DNA of 21,494 nucleotides from an uncultured Novosphingobium sp. (GTDB lineage: Bacteria > Pseudomonadota > Alphaproteobacteria > Sphingomonadales > Sphingomonadaceae). The notes under the pieces were generated by a model. The model had not been told where the DNA came from and ran no database searches. It saw only the letters and a list, made by a program, of their open reading frames with translations. This document shows positions 14,814-21,494 of the stretch, one piece after another. The position numbers and the translations under genes are program-made. The number at the start of each line of letters is the position of its first letter. Positions within the stretch are counted from its first letter, which is position 1. The stretch spans positions 1 through 21,494 of the forward strand of contig CAMPIM010000064.1 in assembly GCA_946886365.1 (NCBI GenBank), given 5' to 3'.

Positions 14814-15593
14814 ATGTCTCCGGCCATGATCGTTGCGGCTCTGGCTTCGGGCGGCCTGATCGGGACTGTGTTGGGTCTGGTCGGCGGCGGCGGCTCGATC
14901 CTTGCCGTGCCGCTGCTGGTCTATGTGGTGGGCGTGGGGTCTGCTCATGCCGCCATCGGGACGGCAGCGGTCGCCGTCGCCGCCAATGCGGCTTTCAGCC
15001 TGATCGGCCATACCCGCGCCGGTACGGTGAAATGGCCATGCGCCCTCGTTTTCGCGGGAGCTGGCGTCACTGGCGCGGCGATCGGCGCGGAAATCGGTAA
15101 AGCTGTAGATGGCCAGCGATTGCTGATGCTGTTTGGCTTGCTGATGATCGGCGTGGGCCTTTCTATGCTACGGACGAAGCGCACCACCGACGCGCCCGAT
15201 GTACGGCTGTCGCGAGCAACCGCTGGTCGATTGTTGCCGCGCCTCGTTCCGATCGGCCTTGGAGTGGGATTGGCCGCTGGCTTTTTCGGGATCGGCGGGG
15301 GCTTCCTGATCGTGCCCGGGCTGATGATGGCGACTGCCATGCCACTCAAAAATGCAGTGGGAACGTCGCTCGTCGTCGTCACGGCGCTGGGCCTCACCAC
15401 TGCGGCTTCCTATGCGCTGTCGGGTTTTGTCGATTGGTCACTCGTGGGGGTATTGATCGTGGGCGGTATCGGTGGGGCGGCTATCGGTATCGCCCTTGGC
15501 CGAAAGATGGCGGCGCGCAAAGGGCTGCTGGAGCGGCTGTTCGCCGTCACGGTGACCGCCGTGGGTGCATATGTCGCACTGCGCGGCGTCTGA
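14814..15593 (+). CDS. TauE/SafE-family sulfite or sulfur-compound exporter
   Basis: This 259-residue inner-membrane protein has about eight hydrophobic segments and two half-repeats. Each opens with the glycine-rich family motif: GTVLGLVGGGGSILAVPLL near the start and GLAAGFFGIGGGFLIVPGL at about 160. This is the TauE/SafE (DUF81) pattern, a family that includes sulfite and sulfoacetate exporters. In this operon it would remove sulfite made by the persulfide dioxygenase; the substrate is inferred from context. An internal ATG at 14826 is also possible as start. Confidence 0.9.
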   Translation: MSPAMIVAALASGGLIGTVLGLVGGGGSILAVPLLVYVVGVGSAHAAIGTAAVAVAANAAFSLIGHTRAGTVKWPCALVFAGAGVTGAAIGAEIGKAVDGQRLLMLFGLLMIGVGLSMLRTKRTTDAPDVRLSRATAGRLLPRLVPIGLGVGLAAGFFGIGGGFLIVPGLMMATAMPLKNAVGTSLVVVTALGLTTAASYALSGFVDWSLVGVLIVGGIGGAAIGIALGRKMAARKGLLERLFAVTVTAVGAYVALRGV

Positions 15594-15668
15594 GCTTCCT
15601 TTCATCGCGGTCGAACGTCGGTTCTGCTGGTTCGGTCGTCCAGGATGACGACGGGGCGAACGGTTCAA

Positions 15669-15902
15669 CTAAGTGGGGCAAGACCCATCTGCTCTGGCGT
15701 GATTGCGCTTGCGTCCGCACATGAGGAAGTGGCAGCCCATCTTCTCGTCCGAAGGCAGCGCGGGCTTGTGTCGGCCCGGAGGGATCCAACCGAGAGGGGG
15801 TGGGCCGCAGAAATAGGGCGAACGCGCCGCAAAGTGGGGCACCTGTCCGGCCGAGAGGTTGACGAAGGCGAGGCTTGCCAGCGCCAGCGCACTAAACCGC
15901 AT
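15669..15902 (-). CDS. Small secreted cysteine-containing protein, unknown
   Basis: This 77-residue protein begins MRFSALALASLAFVNLSAG, a convincing Sec signal peptide (one arginine, then a hydrophobic stretch, cleavage near residue 18-21). The mature part is short, proline-rich (FCGPPPLGWIPPG) and has four cysteines, two of them in MGCHFLMCGRKR, plus CGPPP and a last one near the C-terminus (GSCPT). The ATG overlaps the last 11 bases of hemN, so it is probably translated with hemN. I do not recognise a named family; small proteins with a CH-x-x-C-like motif are familiar from alphaproteobacteria but I cannot name one. A role in haem or metal handling would be guesswork. The opposite-strand frame (15645-15908) has no such features. 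Confidence 0.55.
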   Translation of the reverse strand: MRFSALALASLAFVNLSAGQVPHFAARSPYFCGPPPLGWIPPGRHKPALPSDEKMGCHFLMCGRKRNHARADGSCPT

Positions 15903-17196
15903 GGCTGAACCGCTTTTCCGCTGGTTGCAGATAGCTGTCGAATGCGGCGGCTATGCTGCGGGCGTAGGGGAGCGCTCCGGGGGTCAGTTGCACTCGGCCT
16001 TCGCTCAATCGCAATAGGCCAAGTCGCTCGAAGCGCGACAGGTCGGGCTGGGGCAGGACAGTACCCACATGCGCTTCGCCCCGGCAGAGGATCGCCTCGA
16101 TGATCCGGCCACGACGCCGGTCATCGCCCGTGCGCAGCGTGCCGCGAGTGGCGGAAAGCTCGCCGCGCTCTACGCGTTCGCGCCAAGGTCCGGCCTGCTT
16201 CTCATTCTGGACGATGAGGTCCGGGAATTGGCTGATCGCACTGGCGCCCAGACCCAGGAGGATATCAGCGGGATCATCGGTAAGCCCCTGAAAATTGCGG
16301 CGCAGCCGTCCGTCACGTGCTGCTATTGCCAGGCCGTCCTGCGGCAGGGCGAAATGGTCGAAGCCGATCGCCGAATAGCCAGCGGCGGTTAACATGCGAT
16401 AGCCTTGTGCGGCCATGTCGAAGCGCGTGGCGAGATCGGGCAGATTGCTGCCGTCGATGCGGCGCTGGCGAGGCAGTAGCTGCGGCATATGGGCATAGCC
16501 GAACAGGGCGACACGGGCGGGTTGCATCGCGATGCTTGCCTCCAAAGTCGCAGCAAGATCGTCAAGGCTTTGGCCGGGTAGGCCGTACATGAGGTCGAAA
16601 CCGATCGCGATCCCGGCTGCGCGGAGTTGATCGACGGCTCGCTCCACCATGTCGAGCGGCTGGATGCGGCCGATCGCGGCCTGAACATGCGGGGTGAAGG
16701 TCTGTACGCCAAGGTTGACGCGGCTGACGCCCATTGCCGCCATGGTGGAAATCCAGGTGGCGTCGAGGCGGCGGGGGTCGAGTTCGACCGAGATTGCGTG
16801 ACGCGCATCGAAACAGAGCAGCAATTGCTGGAGCAAGCGGACGAAATCGACGAGCGGCAGCGAATTGGGACTACCGCCGCCGAAGGCGATCCGCGCGACG
16901 CGCCCGCGTCCGCGCAAGCGCCCCGCGATGGAAGCCATCTCTCGTTCCAGCGCCTCCACATAAGTGGTCAGCCGCTGGGCGCGATTGGCCGCCCCTGTAT
17001 TGCAGCCGCAATACCAGCATATGTCGTGGCAATAGGGGATATGGACATAGAGGGAGAGGGGTGCGTCCGTTTCCACCCCGTCCAGCCTGACTGCAAGATC
17101 ATCCGCGCCCACATCGGCGGTGAACTGCGCGGCGGTGGGATAGCTGGTGTAGCGCGGCACCGGCTGGGCCAGCAGGTCAGGATAGTAGGTCCACAT
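15892..17196 (-). CDS. hemN: Oxygen-independent coproporphyrinogen III oxidase HemN
   Basis: This 434-residue radical-SAM enzyme converts coproporphyrinogen III to protoporphyrinogen IX for haem synthesis when oxygen is scarce. The iron-sulfur motif CHDICWYCGC carries C56, C60, C63 and the extra C65 typical of HemN. FGGGSPNSL follows as the glycine-rich SAM-binding strand. LMYGLPGQSLDDL and GFDHFALPQDGL are family motifs, and NFQGLTDD replaces the usual GFQGYT motif. Length is close to normal (about 450). The start at 17196 is preferred because it opens MWTYYPDLLAQPVPRYTSYP as in the family; the longer frame to 17310 crosses the FNR/FixK box. A small secreted protein gene overlaps its end. 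Low-oxygen control is supported by the box at 17233-17246. Confidence 0.95.
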   Translation of the reverse strand: MWTYYPDLLAQPVPRYTSYPTAAQFTADVGADDLAVRLDGVETDAPLSLYVHIPYCHDICWYCGCNTGAANRAQRLTTYVEALEREMASIAGRLRGRGRVARIAFGGGSPNSLPLVDFVRLLQQLLLCFDARHAISVELDPRRLDATWISTMAAMGVSRVNLGVQTFTPHVQAAIGRIQPLDMVERAVDQLRAAGIAIGFDLMYGLPGQSLDDLAATLEASIAMQPARVALFGYAHMPQLLPRQRRIDGSNLPDLATRFDMAAQGYRMLTAAGYSAIGFDHFALPQDGLAIAARDGRLRRNFQGLTDDPADILLGLGASAISQFPDLIVQNEKQAGPWRERVERGELSATRGTLRTGDDRRRGRIIEAILCRGEAHVGTVLPQPDLSRFERLGLLRLSEGRVQLTPGALPYARSIAAAFDSYLQPAEKRFSHAV

Positions 17197-17232
17197 GGCT
17201 GAACCGGATCGCATGGAACAGCGCGCACAGCA

Positions 17233-17246
17233 TTGAGCCAGGTCAA
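17233..17246. promoter_or_regulatory. FNR/FixK-type box between hemN and ompW
   Basis: TTGA-GCCAGG-TCAA has both half-sites perfect for the FNR/FixK pattern TTGA-N6-TCAA (the stronger FNR core TTGAT/ATCAA is not met). Its centre is 43 bases upstream of the hemN ATG and 91 bases upstream of the ompW ATG. One regulator could act on either or both. Both hemN and ompW genes are classical low-oxygen targets. Confidence 0.75.
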
Positions 17247-17330
17247 ATTGCCGCTTGCGCCGGATCAATGCCGGGCGTGCGGCGCCGGGGCAAAGCCAAG
17301 TCACCGACAACAGGGACGGAGACTTTGGAA

Positions 17331-17993
17331 ATGCACATCAAGACTATCTTATTTGGAGCAGCGGCTGGTTGCGCCGCCATGTCCGCACCCGCGCAGGCCG
17401 CGCAGGGCGATGTGCTGGTGCGGCTGCGCGCCATCATGGTTGCGCCCAATGAACGAAGCGGGAGCGTGCTGCCCGCCTTTCCGGGCGAAAAGGTGAAAGT
17501 CGATAACAGCGTGATGCCGGAGATCGACGTGACTTATATGGCAACCGACCATGTGGGCTTTGAGCTGATTGCCGCGACGACCAAGCACAGCGCCAGCGGA
17601 CGCACTGGAACGACCGGGGCGATCGGCCGTCTGGCATCCACCTGGGTGCTGCCGCCGACGCTGACGGCGCAATATCATTTCCTGCCGGAAGCCAAGATCC
17701 GGCCCTATGTCGGGGCGGGGGTCAATTATACGCTGTTCTACAATGAAAAGGCGTCGAACGCGCTGGAGGGTGCGGTGGGCGCGACCAGAGTGCATATGTC
17801 GGACAGCTTCGGATGGGCGGCGCAGGCCGGAGTTGATGTCGATTTGACGGACAGCATCTTCCTGAACCTGGATGTCAAATATATCGATATCGATACCACG
17901 GCCCGGCTCTCGACCACGGCGGCGGGCGTACAGAAGGTGCGCGTGCATCTCGATCCGCTGGTCTTTGGCGTGGGTGTGGGCGTAAAGTTCTGA
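17331..17993 (+). CDS. OmpW-family outer-membrane beta-barrel protein
   Basis: This 220-residue protein has a clear signal peptide (MHIKTILFGAAAGCAAMSAPAQA, cleavage after AQA at about 23) and then an eight-stranded barrel. Mature sequence starts AQGDVLVRLRAIMVAPNER, typical of OmpW. LPPTLTAQYHF, IRPYVGAGVNYTLFY and a C-terminal KVRVHLDPLVFGVGVGVKF ending in phenylalanine are family marks. The start at 17331 is chosen by the signal peptide and a GGAG-type ribosome site. OmpW is a small outer-membrane channel for hydrophobic compounds and is FNR-regulated in enterobacteria. It is divergent from hemN with the FNR/FixK box between. Confidence 0.92.
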   Translation: MHIKTILFGAAAGCAAMSAPAQAAQGDVLVRLRAIMVAPNERSGSVLPAFPGEKVKVDNSVMPEIDVTYMATDHVGFELIAATTKHSASGRTGTTGAIGRLASTWVLPPTLTAQYHFLPEAKIRPYVGAGVNYTLFYNEKASNALEGAVGATRVHMSDSFGWAAQAGVDVDLTDSIFLNLDVKYIDIDTTARLSTTAAGVQKVRVHLDPLVFGVGVGVKF

Positions 17994-17997
17994 AACC

Positions 17998-18360
17998 CTA
18001 TGCCGCGGCGAGCGCCTTCACCACGAAGGGCAGGCGCTCGCCATCCGGCTCCGTCAGGGTCAGATAGCTGCCGGGCTGAATCGCATGCGCGTCCAGGCGG
18101 AAGAGTTGCTCGTCATCCTCCTCACCCGGCTCGTAGGACAGCGCCCAGCCGTTGGAAGTCCGTAGCAGCCAGCCATGGCGGTCGGGTTCATTCGGCCAGA
18201 AGCGCCGAACGGTGGCGAGTTCGGGTTTATGCCGATATTCCTGCTCGTCGATCAGGCCGTCCTGGCCCAGCGGCAGGCGCATGACATAGCTGCGAGCTGC
18301 CGATCCGTTCGGAAAAGCAGGTGTGCGTGCGAGTTCGAGGCGTATCGTTGTCCATGTCAT
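17998..18360 (-). CDS. Conserved hypothetical protein
   Basis: This 120-residue protein starts MTWTTIRLELARTPAFPNGSAARSY and contains ATVRRFWPNEPDRHGWLLR and ALSYEPGEEDDEQLFRLDAH. I associate this pattern with a conserved uncharacterised protein of sphingomonads, but no domain name is known to me. It is soluble, acidic in its centre, without signal peptide or membrane segments, and looks like an all-beta fold. It converges with OmpW (5-base gap) and diverges from the second Usp gene. Codon use matches its neighbours. Confidence 0.75.
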   Translation of the reverse strand: MTWTTIRLELARTPAFPNGSAARSYVMRLPLGQDGLIDEQEYRHKPELATVRRFWPNEPDRHGWLLRTSNGWALSYEPGEEDDEQLFRLDAHAIQPGSYLTLTEPDGERLPFVVKALAAA

Positions 18361-18478
18361 ACCACCCAGATCGGGTTTTCGGGGGACAAAGACTATAAGG
18401 ACTATCCCGGATGGCGGCGGAGGCCGTCAGATCCTAGCCAGCAAGGACAAGTTACGGTTCCTCGGCAGGAGATGTGAG

Positions 18479-19294
18479 ATGAAATCGATACTGCTTCATA
18501 TCCATGACGATCGAGGCGCGGAAAGCCGCCTGCAGGCAGCGTGCGACATCGCGCGCGCGACGGGGGCGCACATTCGTTGCGTTCAGGTGACGCAAATGCC
18601 CGATATGGTGGCCGCGGACATGTATGGCGGCGCGGCGCTGGCGCCTTCCATCATCAACGAGCTGCGTGAAATTGATGAGCGAATCAAAGCGCGTACCGAG
18701 GAAAGGCTTCGCGCAGAAGGTGTGAGTTGGGATTGGCGGCAACTCGATGGCGATATCCTTCATGGCCTACTGGCCGCCTCGGCGTTGACCGATGTCATCG
18801 TCGTGACCCTGCCTGAAGGGCCGCGCAGGGTGCTCACCGATCCACCGCCGATCGCCGCCGAACTGGCCCTGTCAGGGCCGGTGCCGGTGATGGCCGTCCC
18901 GCAATCGGCGAAATCGCTGATGGTAGCGGGGCGGGCGCTGGTCGCCTGGGATGGATCGCAGGAAGCATCGGCGGCGCTGCGGGGCGCGGTGCCGCTGCTG
19001 AAGCTCGCGCAGGATGTGCATATCGTGACTGTGGAGGAAGCGAACAAAAATGCCTTCCCCGCGACTGATGCCCCCGAATATCTTGCCCGCCATGGGATCA
19101 AAGCGGAAGTCCATAGCTGGCCACGGGACGGGTGCGCTGTGGAGGATGCCCTGATGGCTGCCGTCGAAGCGCTGAAGCCCGACTGGATGGTGATGGGCGC
19201 CTATGGCCACAGCCGGTTGCGCCAGTTCGTGTTCGGGGGCGTGACCCGAACGATGCTGCGCGACGGACGCGTGCCTGTCTTGCTGGCGCACTGA
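18479..19294 (+). CDS. Tandem-domain universal stress protein (UspA family) 2
   Basis: This 271-residue protein is a close paralogue of the Usp at 10881. It begins [20 protein letters not shown] and closes with the nucleotide-binding signature [19 protein letters not shown] (G-x2-G-x9-GG). Two Usp domains cover about 1-140 and 150-271; only the second has the glycine signature. AGGAG (18467-18471) is 7 bases before the ATG at 18479. It ends 20 bases before fixL and may be the first gene of a usp-fixL-fixJ operon. Some Usp genes of this kind are induced by FNR/FixK-type regulators in low oxygen; no such box is seen directly upstream of this gene. Confidence 0.9.
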   Translation: MKSILLHIHDDRGAESRLQAACDIARATGAHIRCVQVTQMPDMVAADMYGGAALAPSIINELREIDERIKARTEERLRAEGVSWDWRQLDGDILHGLLAASALTDVIVVTLPEGPRRVLTDPPPIAAELALSGPVPVMAVPQSAKSLMVAGRALVAWDGSQEASAALRGAVPLLKLAQDVHIVTVEEANKNAFPATDAPEYLARHGIKAEVHSWPRDGCAVEDALMAAVEALKPDWMVMGAYGHSRLRQFVFGGVTRTMLRDGRVPVLLAH

Positions 19295-19314
19295 AGACAG
19301 GGCATTGTAACCCG

Positions 19315-20463
19315 ATGGCGGTGGCGGACGACGATGACACGGAAGGCTTGAGCGAGCGCGAGCATAGCCTGGAACAAGCGCTGCTGGGTTCGATCCTCGC
19401 GACGGTGCCCGACGCGCTGATCGTCATCGACATGGCTGGGCGCATCGTGTCCTTCAGCGCGGCGGCGCAGCGCATGTTCCAATATGCCGAGACGGACGTA
19501 CTAGGCGAAAATATCTCCATGTTGATGCCGTCGCCGGATCGGGAACGACATGACGGCTATATCGACCATTATCTCAGTACCGGCGAAAAACGGATCATCG
19601 GCATCGGCCGCCTGACCAGCGCGCGACGGCGGGATGGATCGACCTTTCCGATCGAATTGTCGGTGGGGGAGGTGCATGACCGGGGACAGCGGCTGTTCAC
19701 CGGCTTCATCCGCGACCTTACCGAACGGCAGCAGGCCGAGCGGCGCGTCGCCGACCTTCAGGCGGAACTGTCGCATGCCAGCCGGGTGACGGCTATGGGG
19801 ACGCTGGCGTCCGCGCTGGCGCATGAGTTGAACCAACCGTTGACGGCGATCGCCAACTATCTGGAGGCCGGGCGCGACCTGCTGGACGCCGATGGGCCGG
19901 TGGATCGTGAGATGCTGCGCGAGGCGATGGACGAAAGCGCACGCCAGGCGCTGCGCGCGGGCGAGATCATCCGGTCGCTGCGCGAGTTCATCAAGCGCGG
20001 CGAAACGATGCGCCAGCCTGAATCGCTGCGCGAGTTGCTGGCCGAAGGGGCGGCGCTCGCTTTTATCGGCATGGACAGTCGGGGCATCGACATGGACATC
20101 AGCGTTGATCGGCGCGTGAATAATGTGCTGGTCAACCGCGTGCAGTTGCAGCAGGTGATTATCAACCTCATCAAGAATGCGGTGGAGGCGATGGCGAGCA
20201 GCCCCGCACGCATCCTGCGCCTGTCGGCCGTCCCGGCCGAGGATGGGCGGGTGGAGGTGATCGTCGCGGACAGCGGAATGGGTCTGGACCCCGACATGTC
20301 ACGCACGCTCTTCAACCCTTTCACCACCACCAAGCCGTCCGGCATGGGCGTTGGCCTGTCGATCAGCCAGACCATTGTTGAAGGACAGGGCGGGCGCATC
20401 TGGGCGCAGCCGTCACAATGGGGCGGCACGGCCTTTCACTTCACCTTGGACAGCGCGGACTGA
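19315..20463 (+). CDS. fixL: Oxygen-sensing histidine kinase FixL
   Basis: This 382-residue soluble kinase has one PAS domain (about 25-137), a coiled linker, phosphoacceptor domain (about 147-215, [13 protein letters not shown] with H170) and ATPase domain ([28 protein letters not shown]). Within the PAS domain [10 protein letters not shown] holds H79, equal to the haem ligand H200 of Bradyrhizobium FixL, and IIGIGR ends in R99, equal to R220 that contacts bound oxygen. The equivalent of FixL R206 is H85 and of H214 is R93, so the haem pocket is altered. No membrane segment is present, as in the soluble FixL type. The start at 19315 is 20 bases after the Usp stop; the long frame back to 19132 overlaps usp. 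fixJ follows after 4 bases. Confidence 0.93.
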   Translation: MAVADDDDTEGLSEREHSLEQALLGSILATVPDALIVIDMAGRIVSFSAAAQRMFQYAETDVLGENISMLMPSPDRERHDGYIDHYLSTGEKRIIGIGRLTSARRRDGSTFPIELSVGEVHDRGQRLFTGFIRDLTERQQAERRVADLQAELSHASRVTAMGTLASALAHELNQPLTAIANYLEAGRDLLDADGPVDREMLREAMDESARQALRAGEIIRSLREFIKRGETMRQPESLRELLAEGAALAFIGMDSRGIDMDISVDRRVNNVLVNRVQLQQVIINLIKNAVEAMASSPARILRLSAVPAEDGRVEVIVADSGMGLDPDMSRTLFNPFTTTKPSGMGVGLSISQTIVEGQGGRIWAQPSQWGGTAFHFTLDSAD

Positions 20464-20467
20464 AAGC

Positions 20468-21079
20468 ATGAGCGAACCTTTCCCCATCTATGTCGTCGAT
20501 GATGACGAGGCGATCCGCCGGTCGCTGTCCTTCCTGCTAAAGACCAGCGGCTATGCGGTGCGGCTGTTCGAGGGCGGCACGGCGTTTCTGAAGGAAGCGG
20601 CCGGACTGGAACCGGGATGCGTGCTGCTGGATGTGCGAATGCCCGACATTGACGGGCTGGAGGTGCAGCGCGAATTGCGCGCGCGCGGCATCATGCTGCC
20701 GGTGGTAATCATGACGGGCCATGGCGACATCGACATGGCGGTCGCGGCGATGAAGGCGGGGGCGAGCGACTTCATTGAAAAGCCGTTCGAGAAGGCAGCG
20801 CTGCTGGGATGCGTCGAGGCAGCGCGGCTGCTGTCGGCGGCCGATCGTGGGGCCGGAGCGCGGGCGGAGGATGCAAGGGCGCGGCTGAATGTTCTGACCG
20901 ATCGGGAGCGCGATGTGCTTGACGGGTTGGTCGAAGGACTGCCCAACAAGACGATTGCCTTCGACCTGGGGATCAGCCCGCGCACGGTGGAGATTCATCG
21001 CGCCAACCTGATGCAGAAGTTGGAAGTGAAGAGCCTGGCCGAAGCGCTGCGGATCGCGTTCCATGCGGGGGTGGAGTGA
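20468..21079 (+). CDS. fixJ: Response regulator FixJ
   Basis: This 203-residue protein has a receiver domain (1-120) with the acidic triad DDD (D11-D13), phosphoacceptor D55 (LLDVRMPDIDG), T82 in MTGHGD and K104 in FIEKPF. The linker leads to a LuxR-type helix-turn-helix (about 138-200) with LTDRERDVLDGLVEGLPNK, ISPRTVEIHRANLMQKL. This is the normal FixJ length and domain order. The ATG at 20468 is 4 bases after the fixL stop. FixL phosphorylates FixJ at low oxygen; FixJ then usually activates a fixK gene, which is not in this window. Confidence 0.95.
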   Translation: MSEPFPIYVVDDDEAIRRSLSFLLKTSGYAVRLFEGGTAFLKEAAGLEPGCVLLDVRMPDIDGLEVQRELRARGIMLPVVIMTGHGDIDMAVAAMKAGASDFIEKPFEKAALLGCVEAARLLSAADRGAGARAEDARARLNVLTDRERDVLDGLVEGLPNKTIAFDLGISPRTVEIHRANLMQKLEVKSLAEALRIAFHAGVE

Positions 21080-21095
21080 GGGTATAGCTGTCGTC

Positions 21096-21116
21096 ACCCC
21101 GGGCTTGACCCGGGGT
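21096..21116 (+). terminator. REP-like palindrome, possible terminator
   Basis: ACCCCGGG-CTTGA-CCCGGGGT is a perfect 8 bp stem with a 5-base loop, 17 bases after the fixJ stop. It is preceded by GTC and followed by CCCGCTAC. This kind of CGTCACCCCGG-loop-CCGGGGTCCCGCT unit is a familiar dispersed repeat in sphingomonad and related genomes. It may also end the fixLJ transcript. Confidence 0.6.
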
Positions 21117-21129
21117 CCCGCTACCTTCA
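21112..21129 (+). repeat. Left inverted flank of GIY-YIG gene
   Basis: GGGGTCCCGCTACCTTCA is the inverted counterpart of TGAAGTAGCGGGACCCC at 21438-21454, with one extra C. The last three bases are the stop codon of the GIY-YIG gene, so the repeat and gene touch. Confidence 0.6.
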
Positions 21130-21426
21130 GGCGAGCAGTTCGAACATGTCCCCCCAGTTCGGATTGGCGCGCTCGATAAGTGCGAATTTCCACTGACGTT
21201 GCCAGCGCTTCAGGCGCTTCTCATGCTCTATGCATGCCGAGATGTCATCGCTCCGTTCAGACCAGACCAGTCGGTATAAGCGATATCGCGCGCAGAAGTC
21301 GGACCCGGTGCCGGTTTTATGCTGGTGGATGCGGGCGGAAAGGTCTGACGTCACGCCCACATACATCGTTCCGCGATATCGATCGCTCATAATGTAAACC
21401 CAACCGACTTTTCGTGCGCGCTCCAT
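21127..21426 (-). CDS. Small GIY-YIG nuclease-family protein
   Basis: This 99-residue protein has the GIY-YIG core: GWVYIMSDRYRGTMYVGVT, where VYI and YVG form the family signature, R31 (in SARIHQH) is the catalytic arginine position, and E68-like EHEKRLKRW supplies the metal-binding glutamate. It is of the small UPF0213/YhbQ-like type that is present in many copies in alphaproteobacterial genomes. The start at 21426 is chosen because MERARKVGWVYIM fits the family; the frame extends to 21465 through the flanking repeat. It has inverted repeats on both sides that match the REP-like unit after fixJ, so it may be part of a small dispersed element. Confidence 0.88.
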   Translation of the reverse strand: MERARKVGWVYIMSDRYRGTMYVGVTSDLSARIHQHKTGTGSDFCARYRLYRLVWSERSDDISACIEHEKRLKRWQRQWKFALIERANPNWGDMFELLA

Positions 21427-21437
21427 GGTTTTGGCAT

Positions 21438-21454
21438 TGAAGTAGCGGGACCCC
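21438..21454 (-). repeat. Right inverted flank of GIY-YIG gene
   Basis: TGAAGTAGCGGGACCCC is the reverse complement of GGGGTCCCGCTACTTCA and pairs with the left flank at 21112-21129. Beyond it the palindromic stem seen on the left is missing; the sequence changes to CCCTGAGTTCACA, so this copy is truncated or interrupted. Confidence 0.55.
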
Positions 21455-21477
21455 CCTGAGTTCACAAACGAAGTGCA

Positions 21478-21494
21478 ACACCTGAGACAGGTGT
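21478..21494. repeat. Perfect hairpin cut by the right window edge
   Basis: ACACCTG-AGA-CAGGTGT is a perfect 7 bp stem with a 3-base loop at the window end. It may extend past the edge. It follows directly on the truncated repeat and could belong to the end of a mobile element, but there is no transposase in view. Confidence 0.4.

Noticed and set aside
15645..15908. Plus-strand frame after the TauE gene
   Set aside because: It is antisense to the small secreted-protein frame and has neither signal peptide nor known domain.

Overview
This is a GC-rich window from an alphaproteobacterium, most likely a sphingomonad (Sphingobium, Sphingomonas or Novosphingobium group) and most likely from a plasmid, megaplasmid or second chromosome. 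This rests on a parB-repA replication/partition block of the kind seen on sphingomonad plasmids, a DUF1612-type helix-turn-helix gene beside it, and alphaproteobacterial families further right (FixL/FixJ, BigR-type sulfide module, KaiC-like ATPase, DUF3606). The assignment comes from protein families, not from a search.

Left part, replicon control (1-3830): the 3' part of parB (its 5' end lies outside the window), a spacer with two perfect GTTTCCCCGGGGAAAC palindromes that look like parS, then repA. Downstream of repA is about 420 bases without a gene, holding five direct iterons with a 21-23 bp period plus at least one inverted copy; this is the likely origin. A leftward DUF1612/HTH gene follows, with a perfect 9+9 inverted repeat upstream of it.

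Middle left, stress proteins and signalling (3870-11680): htpG behind a good RpoH-type promoter match; a leftward NTF2/SnoaL-like gene; a two-domain KaiC-like ATPase overlapping a hybrid histidine kinase with a degenerate N-terminal receiver and a real C-terminal receiver; a small leftward DUF3606 gene; and a tandem-domain universal stress protein (USP).

Middle, sulfide handling (11720-15593): two divergent arms. The left arm is a persulfide dioxygenase-like metallo-hydrolase plus a DUF4010 membrane protein. The right arm is a BigR/SqrR-type ArsR repressor with both sensing cysteines, a rhodanese-DUF2892 protein and a TauE/SafE exporter. The promoters overlap in an AT-rich 40 bp segment with a palindrome, so one repressor probably controls both arms.

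Right, oxygen sensing (15669-21079): hemN with a tiny cysteine-containing secreted-protein gene overlapping its 3' end, a perfect TTGA-N6-TCAA FNR/FixK box, an OmpW-type porin, a conserved hypothetical gene, a second USP, and fixL-fixJ. FixL keeps the haem-ligand histidine of oxygen-sensing FixL. The window ends with a small GIY-YIG nuclease gene bracketed by inverted copies of a REP-like palindromic repeat.

Together the region reads as a redox, low-oxygen, sulfide and protein-stress island attached to the replication locus of a secondary replicon. No tRNA, rRNA, CRISPR array or transposase gene was seen.
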